A stretch of DNA of 64,000 nt, taken from positions 36,049,759 to 36,113,758 of the forward strand of contig NC_091193.1 of NCBI RefSeq assembly GCF_040958095.1. Direction: 5' to 3'. Source of the DNA: Procambarus clarkii. Lineage: Eukaryota; Arthropoda; Malacostraca; Decapoda; Cambaridae. Below, piece by piece: positions 1 through 10,329 of the stretch; position 1 is the stretch's first letter, and the number at the start of each line of letters is the position of its first letter. Made by a program: the position numbers and the translations under genes. The notes beneath the pieces are model-generated. The model did not search any database, was not told the DNA's origin, and saw only the letters and a program-made list of their open reading frames with translations.

Positions 1-11
1 TAATTAAACCT

Positions 12-1058
12 ATGTTTATACTTTACTTACATCAACGAAGTGATGAGACTCCTCTAGAGGATAAAGTTGTTATCAAAGTTGTGAGGATGATTCTCTTAGA
101 ATACATTGGTCGTTGCCTTTCTAAATATAAGAAACTGGAAAAGAATTCCACACCCTTCACTGATTTCTTTGCCAAAACACTTGTTGATGAAAAGCTTAAA
201 GAAGAATGGGTGAAGAACTACATTGCGACCTCAGAAAACCTAACCCTTAAGGATTTTTATACCTTAGAAGAGGTTGAGAAGACAGCCAGAAAACATTTTA
301 AAGACGAGGACATGCAAAATATTAAGGAAAAGTTAATTGAACAGATCCCCATAGCTGTAGAGAAGCTACGGGATGTTTTTCTGGTTGGAGATATATCTTG
401 GTTTTCATTGCGAATTTTTGCTAAAGAAGTTGGTCTAAAGGAAGACGTTATTGACAATATGTTTAATGAACACAACGTGTTTATTTATACTGCACATGCC
501 CTACAGTATAGAGACTCTCGTGAACGGCTAACTTCAAATGTTAGTAATAACGTCCAAGCTTTAGTGACTCAGCGGGTTCACCAGGAGAATTGTCTCAATA
601 TTTACAAGGAGTTTGAAAATATAATTGTTCAACATTAAAAGGATTTGTGGTTGCAGGAATATTTATCAACACACAGAGAAATTGTGCGCCCCATGACAAG
701 GTCACAAATCCTAATAGAGGCTTCTGGACGAGGAGTTCAGGTAACAAATGATTCTTTTGAAGAAGTGTATAAGAAATACCGACCAAATGTAGGGCTGTTG
801 GGTAATGCTTGTCAATGTCGAAATTGTCCTTTTTACCTGATACCCAGTAAAAGGTATAATCAACACTTACATTTAGCACGTCATTATTCTTCAAATTATC
901 CTCATTATTTGCACTCGGCAGCCTATTATTGCAGGCATGAAGACATACCAGATGCTATCTTGTACCAAGAGTCTATTAGTAAGTCTCAATTAGATAATGC
1001 TTTCATTGAGGACCTTACATTTTTACTAAATATATATCGAGAAATGGCCCCCTACTGA
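12..1058 (+). pseudogene. Unrecognised gene broken by one in-frame stop
   Basis: Two open stretches in one frame (12-638 and 639-1058) are separated only by a TAA at 636-638. The frame is also open from the first ATG back to the window edge, so the gene may start outside. The first part is helical and charged, about 208 residues. The second part has a Cys-x-Cys-x2-Cys cluster followed by spaced His residues (around 810-890), which could bind a metal. I do not recognise the family. The simplest reading is one gene of about 350 codons with a nonsense change. A small intron ending at the TTGCAG near 650-655 is a weaker alternative, since no good donor is obvious. Confidence 0.5.
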
Positions 1059-1435
1059 TGATTAATTATTTAATAATTCATCCAGGGCCACCCGATGTGG
1101 GTGGGCCAACTCAATTGTTATTATTGCTGTGGCCACCCAAGTGCCACATGCCGTGACCACCCCTGTTGATTTTCCCCTACCTAAGCTTTATTAATTAAAC
1201 TTGGCTCGTGCCATATTTAAGGTTAGTAGTAGTATCTATCATTCATGCCCTATTGTACTCACTACACAATTTTATGATATTAAATTGGGTGGTACTGTTT
1301 TTTTTTATAATATAATTATTGTATTTATGTATGTAGTTAGAAATATATATTTATTGGAATGGTTGATTTCCTTCATTTTCCCAGAGCATCTTCACACAAA
1401 CTTTATAGCATATTAACACAAACAAGGTTGAATCT
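1059..1435. other. Intergenic, GGCCACCC-type repeats
   Basis: No gene is supported. Near 1081-1170 short motifs related to GGCCACCC and GGGTGGGCC recur on both strands, giving an imperfect inverted arrangement that could form a hairpin. The rest is AT-rich. Confidence 0.4.
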
Positions 1436-1437
1436 GG

Positions 1438-1466
1438 CACACACACACACACACAAACAAACAAAC
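1438..1466. repeat. (AC)n/(AAAC)n microsatellite
   Basis: A run of AC dinucleotides passes into AAAC/CAAA units. It is a simple repeat only. Confidence 0.9.
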
Positions 1467-1523
1467 ATTAAGGCATTCAAATAAACAATGTTTATTTATT
1501 ATAAACACTTTAATAATAGTGGA

Positions 1524-1869
1524 TATTCTATTTTCTAGTTCACTCTCTTGTTGGTTGGTGGAATCTTCTGTGTTAACATCTTACGCTCGTTCTTGAGGTA
1601 AAACAACTCTTTCTTTTTCTTCCTCTCTTATATATTCTATTTTCTAGTTCACTCTCTTGATGGTTGGTGGAAACTTCATTCTTCTGTGTTAACATCTTAT
1701 TCTCGTTCTTGAGGTAAATCAACTCTTTCTTTTTCTTCCCCCCTTATATATTCTATTTTCTAGTTCACTCTCTTGTTGGTTGGTGGAAACTTCTGGTAGA
1801 TAACAACATTCTTCTGTGTTAACATCTTATTCTCGTTCTTGAGGTAAATCAACTCTTTCTTTTTCTTCT
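1524..1869 (-). repeat. Three tandem copies of a ~115-base coding unit
   Basis: The block beginning TATTCTATTTTCTAGTTCAC is present three times head to tail (about 1524-1632, 1632-1748 and 1748-1866). The copies differ by small indels, such as an extra TAGATAACAACATTC in the copy nearest the gene start. On the minus strand the unit encodes a basic leucine-zipper segment. Only the copy proximal to the start lies inside the present open frame; the others continue after the stop in shifted frames. This suggests the protein once carried more heptad repeats. Confidence 0.75.
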
Positions 1870-1945
1870 TCAAGTGTGTTTCCATTCTTTTCAAGTTTTT
1901 AATCAACTCAGCTTGTCTCTGCCTAGGGTTAATCTGGGAAAGCAT
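1760..1945 (-). CDS. Short basic coiled-coil protein on the promoter cassette
   Basis: A 61-codon frame starts at the ATG after the leader CTTCCAAGAAAAAGTTGTAC. It begins MLSQINPRQRQAELIKNLKR and continues with a lysine run and leucine-zipper-like heptads. The first residues and the whole upstream region resemble the gene at 10440-10901 (MLSPQMNPRM...), so the two are paralogues sharing a promoter and start region. The stop at 1760 lies where one 115-base repeat joins the next, so the gene may be shortened. Function is unknown; a coiled-coil dimer is likely. A TATATAAATA box lies about 100 bases upstream. Confidence 0.55.
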   Translation of the reverse strand: MLSQINPRQRQAELIKNLKRMETHLKKKKKELIYLKNENKMLTQKNVVIYQKFPPTNKRVN

Positions 1946-2165
1946 CTTCGTACAACTTTTTCTTGGAAGGGCAGCAAAGCGTGTGTGGTGGGCTGGCTGG
2001 ATGGCCGTCCGTTAGTGGATGTAGTGAGAGTGGCCACGGATATTTATATATGTGGCTCAGCTAACACAGTGCTTCCGGCAACCAGCTATTAGTCAGAACC
2101 GGGAATTTTATGTGGTACTTATTACTATCTAGTTTATCTAGGCAATTCACAAACACAACGAAAAC
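1946..2165 (-). promoter_or_regulatory. Promoter cassette, copy 1 (minus)
   Basis: Read on the minus strand this contains AGCACTGTGTTAGCTGAGCC, then a TATA box (TATATAAATA, 2041-2050), a CCATCCACT-type stretch and a CTTTGCTGCCCTTCC leader just before the ATG. The same order of elements occurs at 10330-10481 (plus) and 21605-21835 (minus), and a partial copy lies at 25570-25740. It is a duplicated core promoter with leader. Confidence 0.7.
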
Positions 2166-2214
2166 AACATATGTCCCATACAGTCCTGCCCTTTCGATAA
2201 CCTACACTGAATAC

Positions 2215-2300
2215 ACTGAATAATAATTACCAAGGCAAAATTTAAAAAAATAAAAACATGCACACTTTTATTTAATGAAAATTACAGTGGAATTAATATG
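2215..2300 (-). repeat. Relic 3' end of a cassette-type gene
   Basis: On the minus strand this reads AATTCCACTGTAATTTTCAT, then TAAATAAAAGTGTG and AATTTTGCCT. It matches the 3' flank of the coiled-coil gene at 10440-10901 (11140-11215, and again at 11262-11300). It therefore looks like the tail of a lost gene copy upstream of the 1760-1945 gene, and suggests a former tandem array. The interval 2300-2466 shows nothing else. Confidence 0.5.
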
Positions 2301-2466
2301 GAATGAAACATGTCAACCCTTTGTGACCATTGAAAAAAAAAAATCCTTATTCTTGCATCTTTCATATTGTTAAGCTAAACAATGTCCCAGGTTCTTTCCT
2401 AAGTCATGCATTTGAAAATAATTTAGTTTTATTATCTTCTTAGCATGAAATGTTTCAGGATTGTTG

Positions 2467-3534
2467 TTATGGTAGTTTACATATATTATGTGTTTCTTCA
2501 TACCCTAAAAAGATCAGAATATTTGCTATGATATATGAATCTTGATGATTCACCCTTGTTTGCTTCATTATGTGTTTGTTAAAATTCCTAACCTCCCATT
2601 GAATCCAGTTATATTTATTTTTAACAAGAGAGTTTAGAATTGTTACGCCTACAACCATTCCATTTATGTTTCTCCTACATTGCCAATGTATTTTCTCGGG
2701 CCAAACCATACTGAGCAACAGCGCTTGCAGTTTGTATTCGACTTCACGTTCAGCCATATATTGGCACATTCGTTCCTTATCCCTATGATTACTATTAATG
2801 TAATCTTTATATTCTGTCGTATATAGCTCTTGACTAGCCGATATGAACATAAGAGTAAGGCGGTTTATTTCATTCAACAGACAAGCACAAGTTGAACTAC
2901 TCTCACCTTCTAAATGAAAATTACACTGTAGATCATTATTGCTGTTTTTATTTATGGTATAGAAGGTAATACTCTTTGTGGAATCCTGGTATCCATTAAT
3001 CAAATTTTGGGCGAGTAAATGACAAAGATTTGTAATACTATGTATAACTGGTGGAAATGTATAAATATTACCCCGACGGTATAATACATTTCGAGATTCA
3101 TTAAAAGATTTATTTATTGTTATTTTGTCTCCAAATGTGTGGATGTTCTTATTTCGGATATCGAAGACTGCCAGATTTTGTAAAACAGGTAATTGGAATA
3201 AGATTTGATTATTTCCATAGACCCAGACATATTTTATATCATATTCTGACACCAGAGTTTCTAGACATTCGCTTAAGTTATTTAATTCTTCTTGATTTTG
3301 GTTTAATTCTTCATCTGTTATTTCATCTTTGTTCGTTTTTGTATTTATATCTAGATACCTATTAATACATTTGAAGGGGAAATGAAAGACCGATTTATCT
3401 ACATAACAATAACCATTAGCCATATTTACTACTGAAGCAGAGGCTTCGTATAGGATATGTCGTTTATGGACATATCCATTCGATTCAGAAAAAGTTTGTA
3501 TATAATTAAAAGCTAATAAAAAACAATTTTCCAT
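2467..3534 (-). CDS. Intact unrecognised 355-residue protein
   Basis: This is one of the few long uninterrupted genes here. It is not clearly related to a family I can name. Visible points are an N-terminal Tyr/Phe-rich part with a His-Phe-Pro-Phe-Lys-Cys motif near residue 52, an acidic Glu/Asn linker near 70-95, hydrophobic beta-like strands (YVWVYGNNQILFQLP), and an Asn-His-Gln-Asp motif close to the C terminus before another hydrophobic strand. The strands followed by a late His-x2-Asp recall DnaQ-type exonucleases, but without the acidic triad I would not assign that. No signal peptide or membrane segment is seen. The gene points away from membrane copy A at 3813. The AT-rich gap at 3535-3812 may hold both promoters. 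Confidence 0.75.
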   Translation of the reverse strand: MENCFLLAFNYIQTFSESNGYVHKRHILYEASASVVNMANGYCYVDKSVFHFPFKCINRYLDINTKTNKDEITDEELNQNQEELNNLSECLETLVSEYDIKYVWVYGNNQILFQLPVLQNLAVFDIRNKNIHTFGDKITINKSFNESRNVLYRRGNIYTFPPVIHSITNLCHLLAQNLINGYQDSTKSITFYTINKNSNNDLQCNFHLEGESSSTCACLLNEINRLTLMFISASQELYTTEYKDYINSNHRDKERMCQYMAEREVEYKLQALLLSMVWPEKIHWQCRRNINGMVVGVTILNSLVKNKYNWIQWEVRNFNKHIMKQTRVNHQDSYIIANILIFLGYEETHNICKLP

Positions 3535-3812
3535 TATTATTAAACTTCTATTTTTTTAAAGAAACAAATGTATATAAGTATAGTTTAATATTATCAGATG
3601 ATATAGTTTAATTTATTGTTCATTGCGTTGTTTATAATAACAATACCTGCTGGTCTAATTGTAAAACTTATTGTTCAAAAATTATAAGTATAACCGTTAA
3701 TCAATGCTTTTTGGGGTTCAAACCAGCATATGTTTGATATTCTGTTAAAATAAATTTTTTTATGAATTTATTATAACTAAAAAACAATAGGAAAAAAAAG
3801 AAAAAAGTAGCA

Positions 3813-4910
3813 ATGGGGTTAATACGAATTTTAGTTGCTATAATCCTAATTATAGTCGTTATAATAATTATTTATTTACGCGGAAAACGTATCAATGTCA
3901 GTAAGGCTATCAGACATGATCCGATTCATGAAACAACATTACAATCCACCATCAGTCCAACAAAAACAAAATTCTCTGAAACATTACAAACCACCATCAG
4001 TCCAACAACAACAACGTCCTCTGAAGTACTTTAAGAAACAACATTACCATCCACCATCAGTTCAACAACAACAACAACAACGTCCTCTGAAGTACTTCAA
4101 GAAACAACATTACCATCCACCATCAGTTCAACAACAACAACAACAACAACAACAGAATCCTCTGAAGAATCTAATATAATCATCTCAAAGTTGGAATCAT
4201 TATTCTCCCCGTTTATCAGAGATATAAATACCTATAAAGGTCTCGTAATTATTCCTAAACCACCAATTTCGTATAATCCTAAGAATAGAATCGAAAGTGA
4301 GAATACAATCATTAAGCCTTTTAATAGCTTCCTTTTAAATTACAATAAAATCCACAGATATTTAGATAATAATATTGTCTCAAATAACGCAAATTATGTA
4401 TGGCAAAATTCTAGTTACGACAAGGGATATTATACCAAAAATCCAATTATTTTAATATTTCCTTGGAATATTAATGATTTGAAACCTAATGTTTATACAG
4501 ATCAAAGTGAAATACAAGATGTTAAATTACAAAACCATATAAATGCAGTACGGACCAAATCACATAATAAAAGAAAAAAATTCGACATGGACAAATTGTG
4601 GATATCATGTACGCATGCGGCAAGTCAAGATATATTTATTCAAGGATTCTCTAAATATGATTTTCCAATTAAAGAAAATTCATTACCACCATTTGTGGTA
4701 ATGAAACTTGAACTTCAAGATGGTAATAATGAGGTGGAATGTAAAATGGTGGCTAAGAACATTAATTCCCCAGAAACCTTTGCTAGCATTAAATTTAATA
4801 TCTATGTGGAAATCTCGGAAGAAGAACAAGAAACAGGAGGAAGATCAGGACTCCTCCCTGATATGGTTTCCGATTATGAGTCCAGAAACGTAATATTCGA
4901 GAGAATGTAA
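3813..4910 (+). pseudogene. Membrane-anchored virion-type protein, copy A, with nonsense codon
   Basis: The frame starting at 3813 begins with an uncleaved-anchor-like hydrophobic helix (residues about 4-22) followed by basic residues. Next comes a Ser/Thr/Gln repeat region (3930-4165) and a folded C-terminal domain of about 230 residues (4191-4910). A TAA at 4032-4034 interrupts it. In the next repeat copy the same codon is CAA (TACTTCAAG against TACTTTAAG), so a single C-to-T change explains the stop. The domain is clearly homologous to the minus-strand gene at 56679-58787. A short N-terminal helix plus a beta-rich ectodomain matches the layout of the nimavirus VP24/VP26/VP28 envelope/tegument family; that assignment is inference from layout, not from sequence signatures. 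Confidence 0.6.
3935..4170 (+). repeat. CCACCATCAGTCCAACAA-type coding repeats
   Basis: Repeats of about 35-65 bases with expanding CAA (ACA in frame) runs lie inside membrane gene copy A. They encode Thr/Ser-rich spacer sequence. Alternate frames are Gln-rich and also open; I consider those shadows of the repeat. Confidence 0.7.
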
Positions 4911-5071
4911 AATTATGGTATCGTGTATTCAATGCAAGAAATAATTATTTTGAATGCTGAAAAATCAACATTGAATGTCCTATTCAAAATAATGTGCGTT
5001 TCATTTCATTTCAATAAGATAAAATTAACATTGGACTTCAAAATAGGTATTTTTTTCTCACCCCATAAAAA
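4911..5071. promoter_or_regulatory. Intergenic CAACATTGAATG repeat region
   Basis: Between membrane copy A and the coiled-coil gene, ATCAACATTGAATGTCC, TATTCAAAATAATG and TTAACATTGGACTTCAAAAT occur close together. The same CATTCAA-TATTGAATG elements cluster upstream of membrane copy B (58850-59110). They are iterated, partly palindromic AT-rich elements next to both paralogues, possibly regulatory. Confidence 0.4.
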
Positions 5072-8000
5072 ATGAGTGAAATTGTTAAAACAATCTTGAG
5101 TATGGTACATTTCCCTGAGGATGGGACCTCAGGTTTAAGAGAACGTATAAATATAAAAACTTATTTAAACAATGTTTCTGCTAAAGATGATGATGAAACA
5201 AGAACAATCATATTACTAAATAAATTGTTTCATTTAATTGATCTATCTGATCGATACATAAAATTAATAACTAAAACATATCCTCTTATTAAAACTCAAT
5301 ATCAACAAAAGGAAACCATAGCTTTATTAAATAAACAATATGATGAGTGTAATATGGAAAAAAATTTCCTAGAAACTGCGATAGCAGAAAAAGAATGCGA
5401 AATACTCGATTTAAATAAACAAGTTGACAAGTTTACAACTGAAATAGAAAAACAAAAAAATATAATAAACAAAATAGAAATTGACAACAATGAATATGAA
5501 GAAGAATTGAAAACCCAAGTATTGTATTTAGGTCAATTAAAAGAATGTGAAGATAAAATAGAGGAAAAAGACAAACAAATAAAAGAATTAGATAACAGAA
5601 ATATAGAAAAAGACAAACAACTAACAGAAAAAGACAAACAAATAACAGAATTAGGTAATCAAATTAAACAGTTACATATTCTAACTAATTCAAATAATAC
5701 TGAAATAAAATCTAAAAATGTTGAACTCAATAAAAAACTACAACTATGTACCACACAATTATCTGAACAAACACAAAAAATAAATAGAATAAATGAAGAA
5801 TTAACTCAAAGTTATAGATATATTACCGAGTTAAAGAGTTCTTTAAACGATTGCGAAAGTGATAAAAAAATAAAAATTGATATAACTGAAACTTGTAAAC
5901 GAGAAATAAATGAAAAACAAAAACAAATAGAATTTTTTAATCTAAAGCGGCTTAATGAAAAACATCAACTAGAAGAAACTTACAAAAATGAACTTGAGAA
6001 ATGTAACTATGAAAAACATCAACTAGAAAAAACCTATATGAAACAACTTGAGGAACAAAAACAAGCCCATCAACGGCAATATGAGGAGTTATTATCACTC
6101 AAAACAAAAGAATTTGAGAAATATCAACAAGAAGAAGAAACTTATAAACAACTTCAGGACCAAATGCTAAATAAATATAAGGAATTATTGGCGAATATAA
6201 ACACAATAAATAATTTTAATAATACATTATTTAATAATTTAAAAAAAAATCTATATTATCAAATGATGATATAACTGAATGTTTTTCAAATATATTGTTT
6301 ATAAATAATAGTTATTCAAGTGAAACAAATAAACTAATTGAAGAAATAATAATAAAGATTATTGATCATTTTAATACAGAACACAAGAATTATATTCAAC
6401 AAGAACACACAAATAGAATGGCTAAGTTAAATGACATTATTAACAATAGTAATTATAATAATAATGATCTACAACCTGAAAATATAGCAAATATATTATT
6501 TACTAACGAGGAAGAAAGAGGGTTATTTAATCATATACTAAATAGTTTCAAAAATAATATTACTGATGAAATAGTAGAAAAACACAAAAAAGAATTAATG
6601 CCTTATGTTGATTTAAATGTTGTTTTAAAGCGTCGGTTACAAGAACCAAATTATTTGGCTAAAATGTTAGTAGATGAACTTGCATCTATGGATTTAGTTA
6701 AAGAAAAGATAATAGAACAACTTGTGGATTTATACAAATATACAAAAGAAACAAATTATGAAGTTATAAAGGTATATACTTTTATTACAATTATATATAC
6801 AATTTATCAGAACGAACTTAAAAAAGATTTTAGCATACGAAATATAAAACACTTTTATGTAATTATCTTGCAAGAGATTCGCAAATCATATGGTGATATT
6901 TCTAAAATATTAGCCATTCAACAAATGCAGGAATCAGAAAATTCGATATTAAAACAAACAAATAAAGAAATGAATTCTAAAATGTTAGTCATGACTTTTG
7001 AATTAAAAGAATCGAAAATACATTTGTCGATGATTAATACAATTGACGTTTCTTCAGACTATGATGAAACTCTAGTAGAAAAGTTCACTTCTATTATCAG
7101 AACTATTATTAATGAACTCGATGCTTACCTATCAGAGAAGTGCCGAAAAAAGTATTTGTTATTAGCATTCGATCAGATTAAAGTAAAAGAAATATTTTGT
7201 AGGAATAGTGTTGCCAAAAATGAAATGAAACAATTATTCTATTCTCTTTCGAATCATATTTCTAAATTTATATTCTGCGCCCAGTTCTATAAAAATCTTG
7301 TTACGGTAATAAACGATAAAATTCTTATGCCTTCTATTCAATTAAACCTATATTTTTCACAAAACCTATATGACATCGATACTATGAAAACAGCTTTATT
7401 AAACTCCCAAAATATAAAGAAAGCTATTAAAACCCCTTCTGTTTTTCCCATTATATATAATATTAAGGGTTTAACACTGATTGGAGAAAAAATTAACATT
7501 AACGACGATGAAATTTACAAAAACCAAATAGTGTCTATTGATAACAAGGATAACAATTTAAAATTACTTACATTATTGAACAGTGATGATATTGAACAAG
7601 AAAAGAAATGGTTTATTGAAACACAAATAATAAAGAAGTATTTAAATGTAATCGGCGATGAAATCATTTTAAAAACAATTTCCTCTCAGAAAGTTTCATC
7701 ACAGGAAACAACAAAAACATCAAAAACATATAAAACAACAGATTCGGGGACAAAACAAAAAGATGCCAAACAACGATCAAAATTAAATACCCAAGACAGA
7801 CGAAAAAATGAAATATTGACTCTGAAAAAGAATCAAAGAGGAAAACAGTTCATGAATAGGAGAGGAACAGATGGAAAGCAATTGGAAGAGGAAGTTGATA
7901 TTAATCCAATAAATGACACCAGTTCGTCAGTTGAAGGTAAAGAATGAGGATATTAAACCAATAAATGACACTAGTTCAATAGTGCTAGAAGAAAAGGAGG

Positions 8001-8167
8001 ATGAAAAGGAAATAGAAGAGGATGTAATAATGCTAGACGAAAAGAAGGATGATAAAAAGGACTTTTTTTTGGGAAGGGGGGTAATAATAAAAAAATTAAA
8101 AAAAGAAGTAGCAGGTCGGGGAGTAGGTAAATTAACTCAACTCCAAAAAAAGAGGGAAAGAGAATAG
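5072..8167 (+). pseudogene. Large coiled-coil protein, copy A, split by frameshifts
   Basis: The first part (5072-6274) starts MSEIVKTILSMVHFPEDG and is mostly long coiled coil (about residues 90-390, Glu/Lys/Gln-rich heptads). The second part (6295-7947) is helical and Lys-rich at its C terminus. They are joined by a one-base shift in the A run at 6239-6249: reading past it in the next frame gives an SNDDIT...CFSNI stretch that aligns with copy B (19350-19390). A second shift near 7930 leads into a Lys/Glu-rich tail ending at 8167, supported by a repeated INDTSS motif on both sides. The rebuilt length would be about 1030 codons. I know no family; a scaffold or tegument-like role is only a guess. 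The paralogue is 18246-21227. Confidence 0.6.
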
Positions 8168-8360
8168 AAAGATTTTAAGAAAACATTCAGCCTTTGATTA
8201 TATACTACTTATCCATTAAATTATGTGTTTATGATCTAACAAAATAATCAGAATTAGAATTTAGTAATCGGCCTATATTAATAAAAATATAGAAAATATT
8301 AATGAAAATAACTTGTATTGATTCAGCAACCTATGGTGGAGGGAGGGGGATGGGATAGTG

Positions 8361-8440
8361 GTATAAAAGGAGAATTTCTGCCTATTTAAGAGTCACAAAC
8401 CCTTGCTATCTCTCAAGCTCCAGTGTCAGGTGTCAAGTAA
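8361..8440 (+). promoter_or_regulatory. TATA promoter and possible 5' splice donor
   Basis: GGTATAAAAGG at 8360-8370 is a strong TATA box about 30 bases before a CT-rich likely start region. A donor-like CAAGTAAGA follows at 8434-8442. It would drive the small genes at 8598 and/or 8934. Confidence 0.5.
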
Positions 8441-8597
8441 GATTCAATACAGTCTACTGAAATTAAGCAGTTTATCATTCAGTAGGGTAGTGGCGGGCGT
8501 CATTACAGTTTAACTGTTGATCCATATGCAGTCATCTAGTCCATCAAGAATTACATAACAACAAGCTTCAATAATCAATTCCTTACCAGTTCAGTTT

Positions 8598-8753
8598 ATG
8601 AATCAAATCATAAAAAAACCACACACTCTATTTCTTATTGTTATAGTACCTACATTAACTACTTATGTGCGCAATGATCAGGTACAGCCAGCTATCTCAG
8701 CTGAAGGAACAAGTCAGAATATACCACTTCCTAAGCCATTTGGAAACATATAA
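8598..8753 (+). CDS. Possible 51-residue secreted or anchored peptide
   Basis: A short frame begins MNQIIKKPHTLFLIVIVPTL. It has a basic n-region and a hydrophobic core like a signal peptide, followed by a polar tail without cysteines. It lies about 230 bases downstream of the TATA box at 8361. I recognise no family. It could instead be a non-coding leader, with translation starting at 8934 after splicing to the TTTCAG acceptor near 8801. Confidence 0.35.
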   Translation: MNQIIKKPHTLFLIVIVPTLTTYVRNDQVQPAISAEGTSQNIPLPKPFGNI

Positions 8754-8933
8754 AGAGAGTATAGTGTAAAATGATTGACTTGTAATTATTTGTCTCTTTC
8801 AGGTATATTAACATTTAGAGATTGATTTTTTATTCATTATACTACAGTAAAACACAATTATAATAGTAATTTTAATTTATTGTTATTCGTTCTTTCCTCA
8901 CTCTATCCTCCCCCACCCCTTGTTTCCGAACTG

Positions 8934-9368
8934 ATGAAGGGTTTCGAGATAACTACTAACTCTTCTGGGGAAGCAAAAGAACAAGCTGAAAGAGGCCAAG
9001 CTGCATCTGTCTTACTTGAGCAAATGTCTTGTTTGGTTGAATCAACGGTAAAAGCAAGGTCATCTCCTTCCTCATTATCGTCTTTATCGTCGTCCTCATC
9101 GTCGTCCTTATCGTCGTCCTCAGACGCATTCGAAAGTGACTGGTTCATTGACAAACTAAAGGGCTTGGTACTAAATAAGGCCATAAAGAGAAAGATGAAG
9201 AAGAAAGAAAAGGCACTAAGGAAGCTTGATTCTAGAAAAATCAAATGGCCATGGTCTTCAGATGGAGATGATGACACCAAGTCAGGGGAGGAATGGGAGA
9301 AGCAGGAGAATGTGGAGGAACGTGTCTTCGGTCAGGAGACAACAACAGGCACAGGTATGTATTTGTAA
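8934..9368 (+). CDS. Unrecognised acidic/basic protein exon
   Basis: From the ATG at 8934 the frame encodes about 144 residues: a Glu/Ala-rich start, a serine run encoded by TCG/TCC/TCA repeats (about 9060-9125), a Lys/Arg-rich middle (KRKMKKKEKALRKLDSRK) and an acidic C terminus. A donor-like CACAG|GTATGT lies at 9350-9360 and an acceptor TTTTAG at 9400-9405. Splicing there would replace the last codons and end at the TAG just after. The basic segment looks nuclear-localising. Function is unknown. Confidence 0.4.
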   Translation: MKGFEITTNSSGEAKEQAERGQAASVLLEQMSCLVESTVKARSSPSSLSSLSSSSSSSLSSSSDAFESDWFIDKLKGLVLNKAIKRKMKKKEKALRKLDSRKIKWPWSSDGDDDTKSGEEWEKQENVEERVFGQETTTGTGMYL

Positions 9369-9409
9369 TTAACTTAACTAATAAGTGAAAATTATGACGT
9401 TTTAGGTCT

Positions 9410-9969
9410 GACCTAGTTAGTCTAGGATGGACTGAAATTAATCCTTTTAATTTCAGTTGTACGTTATTTATTTTTTTGTGATTAAAAGTTTTTTTTTAAA
9501 TCTGTGAATTCCTATGCTCTGTTAAAATTTATTCGGTAGAGAATATATTAATGTCTTTCTTATTTGCTACTACACAACTCCACAACTTCCCCAAAAGAGA
9601 TGTCGAAGTGACAGACACTAAATGGAAGATAAAATGAGGAATGCCTGTATAGCAGAACCTTGAAACAGGTTTCTGAATGTTGTTGGCTGCATTGTGGTGG
9701 CTTATTTCCCCAAGAAAATACTTTTACAAAATAAGCATGAATGGACAGTTCAATCAGAAAATAGTAGTAGTTGTTAGTCACTCTAAATAAATAATTGGGG
9801 TAAAAAAAGGTAAAAGAATGAGATACTGAATATATTATATTATTTCCACAAATTAATTTATTTTATTATCCTACCCCAACCCAAATTTTTCCAAAAGGCT
9901 CCCAGGCCCCCACCTTTTTCTAATATTTGGGCAATTTTTAATTCAAATTCACTTTTTTACGTAACTTCT
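9410..9969. other. Intergenic, nothing recognised
   Basis: AT-rich with homopolymer T/A runs and no supported gene or repeat. Confidence 0.5.
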
Positions 9970-10149
9970 TCAACCCAGCAGCCAAAAACACCCGTGTCGA
10001 GCAATAGTGGGATCGCATCCGTGAGTGGGCGTCCCGTAGCAGTCATACTCCCCAATTTCATTAACTTTCTGTCGCCCACAAGTTAAGGTAAAGAAGCTGC
10101 GCTGGAAAAAAAATGAAACAATGCTTATTGATGTCACAGAGAGAACATC

Positions 10150-10329
10150 AATACACCTCAATCAAAAGAGTATTGATTAGAAAAAACGATGAACACCACC
10201 AACCTCAAGCAGAAGAATACTGATTTAATAAATTTTTTTGGACCGTTGAAGGTTGAAGTCAACATTTTTAAAAGTGATATTTTAGATAAAGTGTTGAAAA
10301 CCTTGTGATCAAACTCATGGCGGCGAAGT
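10150..10329 (+). repeat. Relic of a cassette-type coiled-coil module
   Basis: Around 10195-10255, ACCAACCTCAAGCAGAAGAA and GAACCGTTGAAGG-like sequence match the coding module and 3' end of the gene at 10440-10901. This is a remnant of an upstream tandem copy. The part at 10300-10360 (ATGGCGGCGAAGTCCACCTA) is also found at 25620-25640. Confidence 0.5.

Noticed and set aside
12-1058. Intron explanation for the TAA at 636
   Set aside because: No convincing donor upstream and both halves share the frame; a nonsense change is simpler.
3895-4179. Gln-rich overlapping frame in the membrane copy A repeat
   Set aside because: Frame is set by the homologous copy B, which supports the Thr/Ser reading.
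8903-9280. Minus-strand Asp-rich frame
   Set aside because: Reverse of serine repeats in the plus-strand gene; no minus promoter seen.
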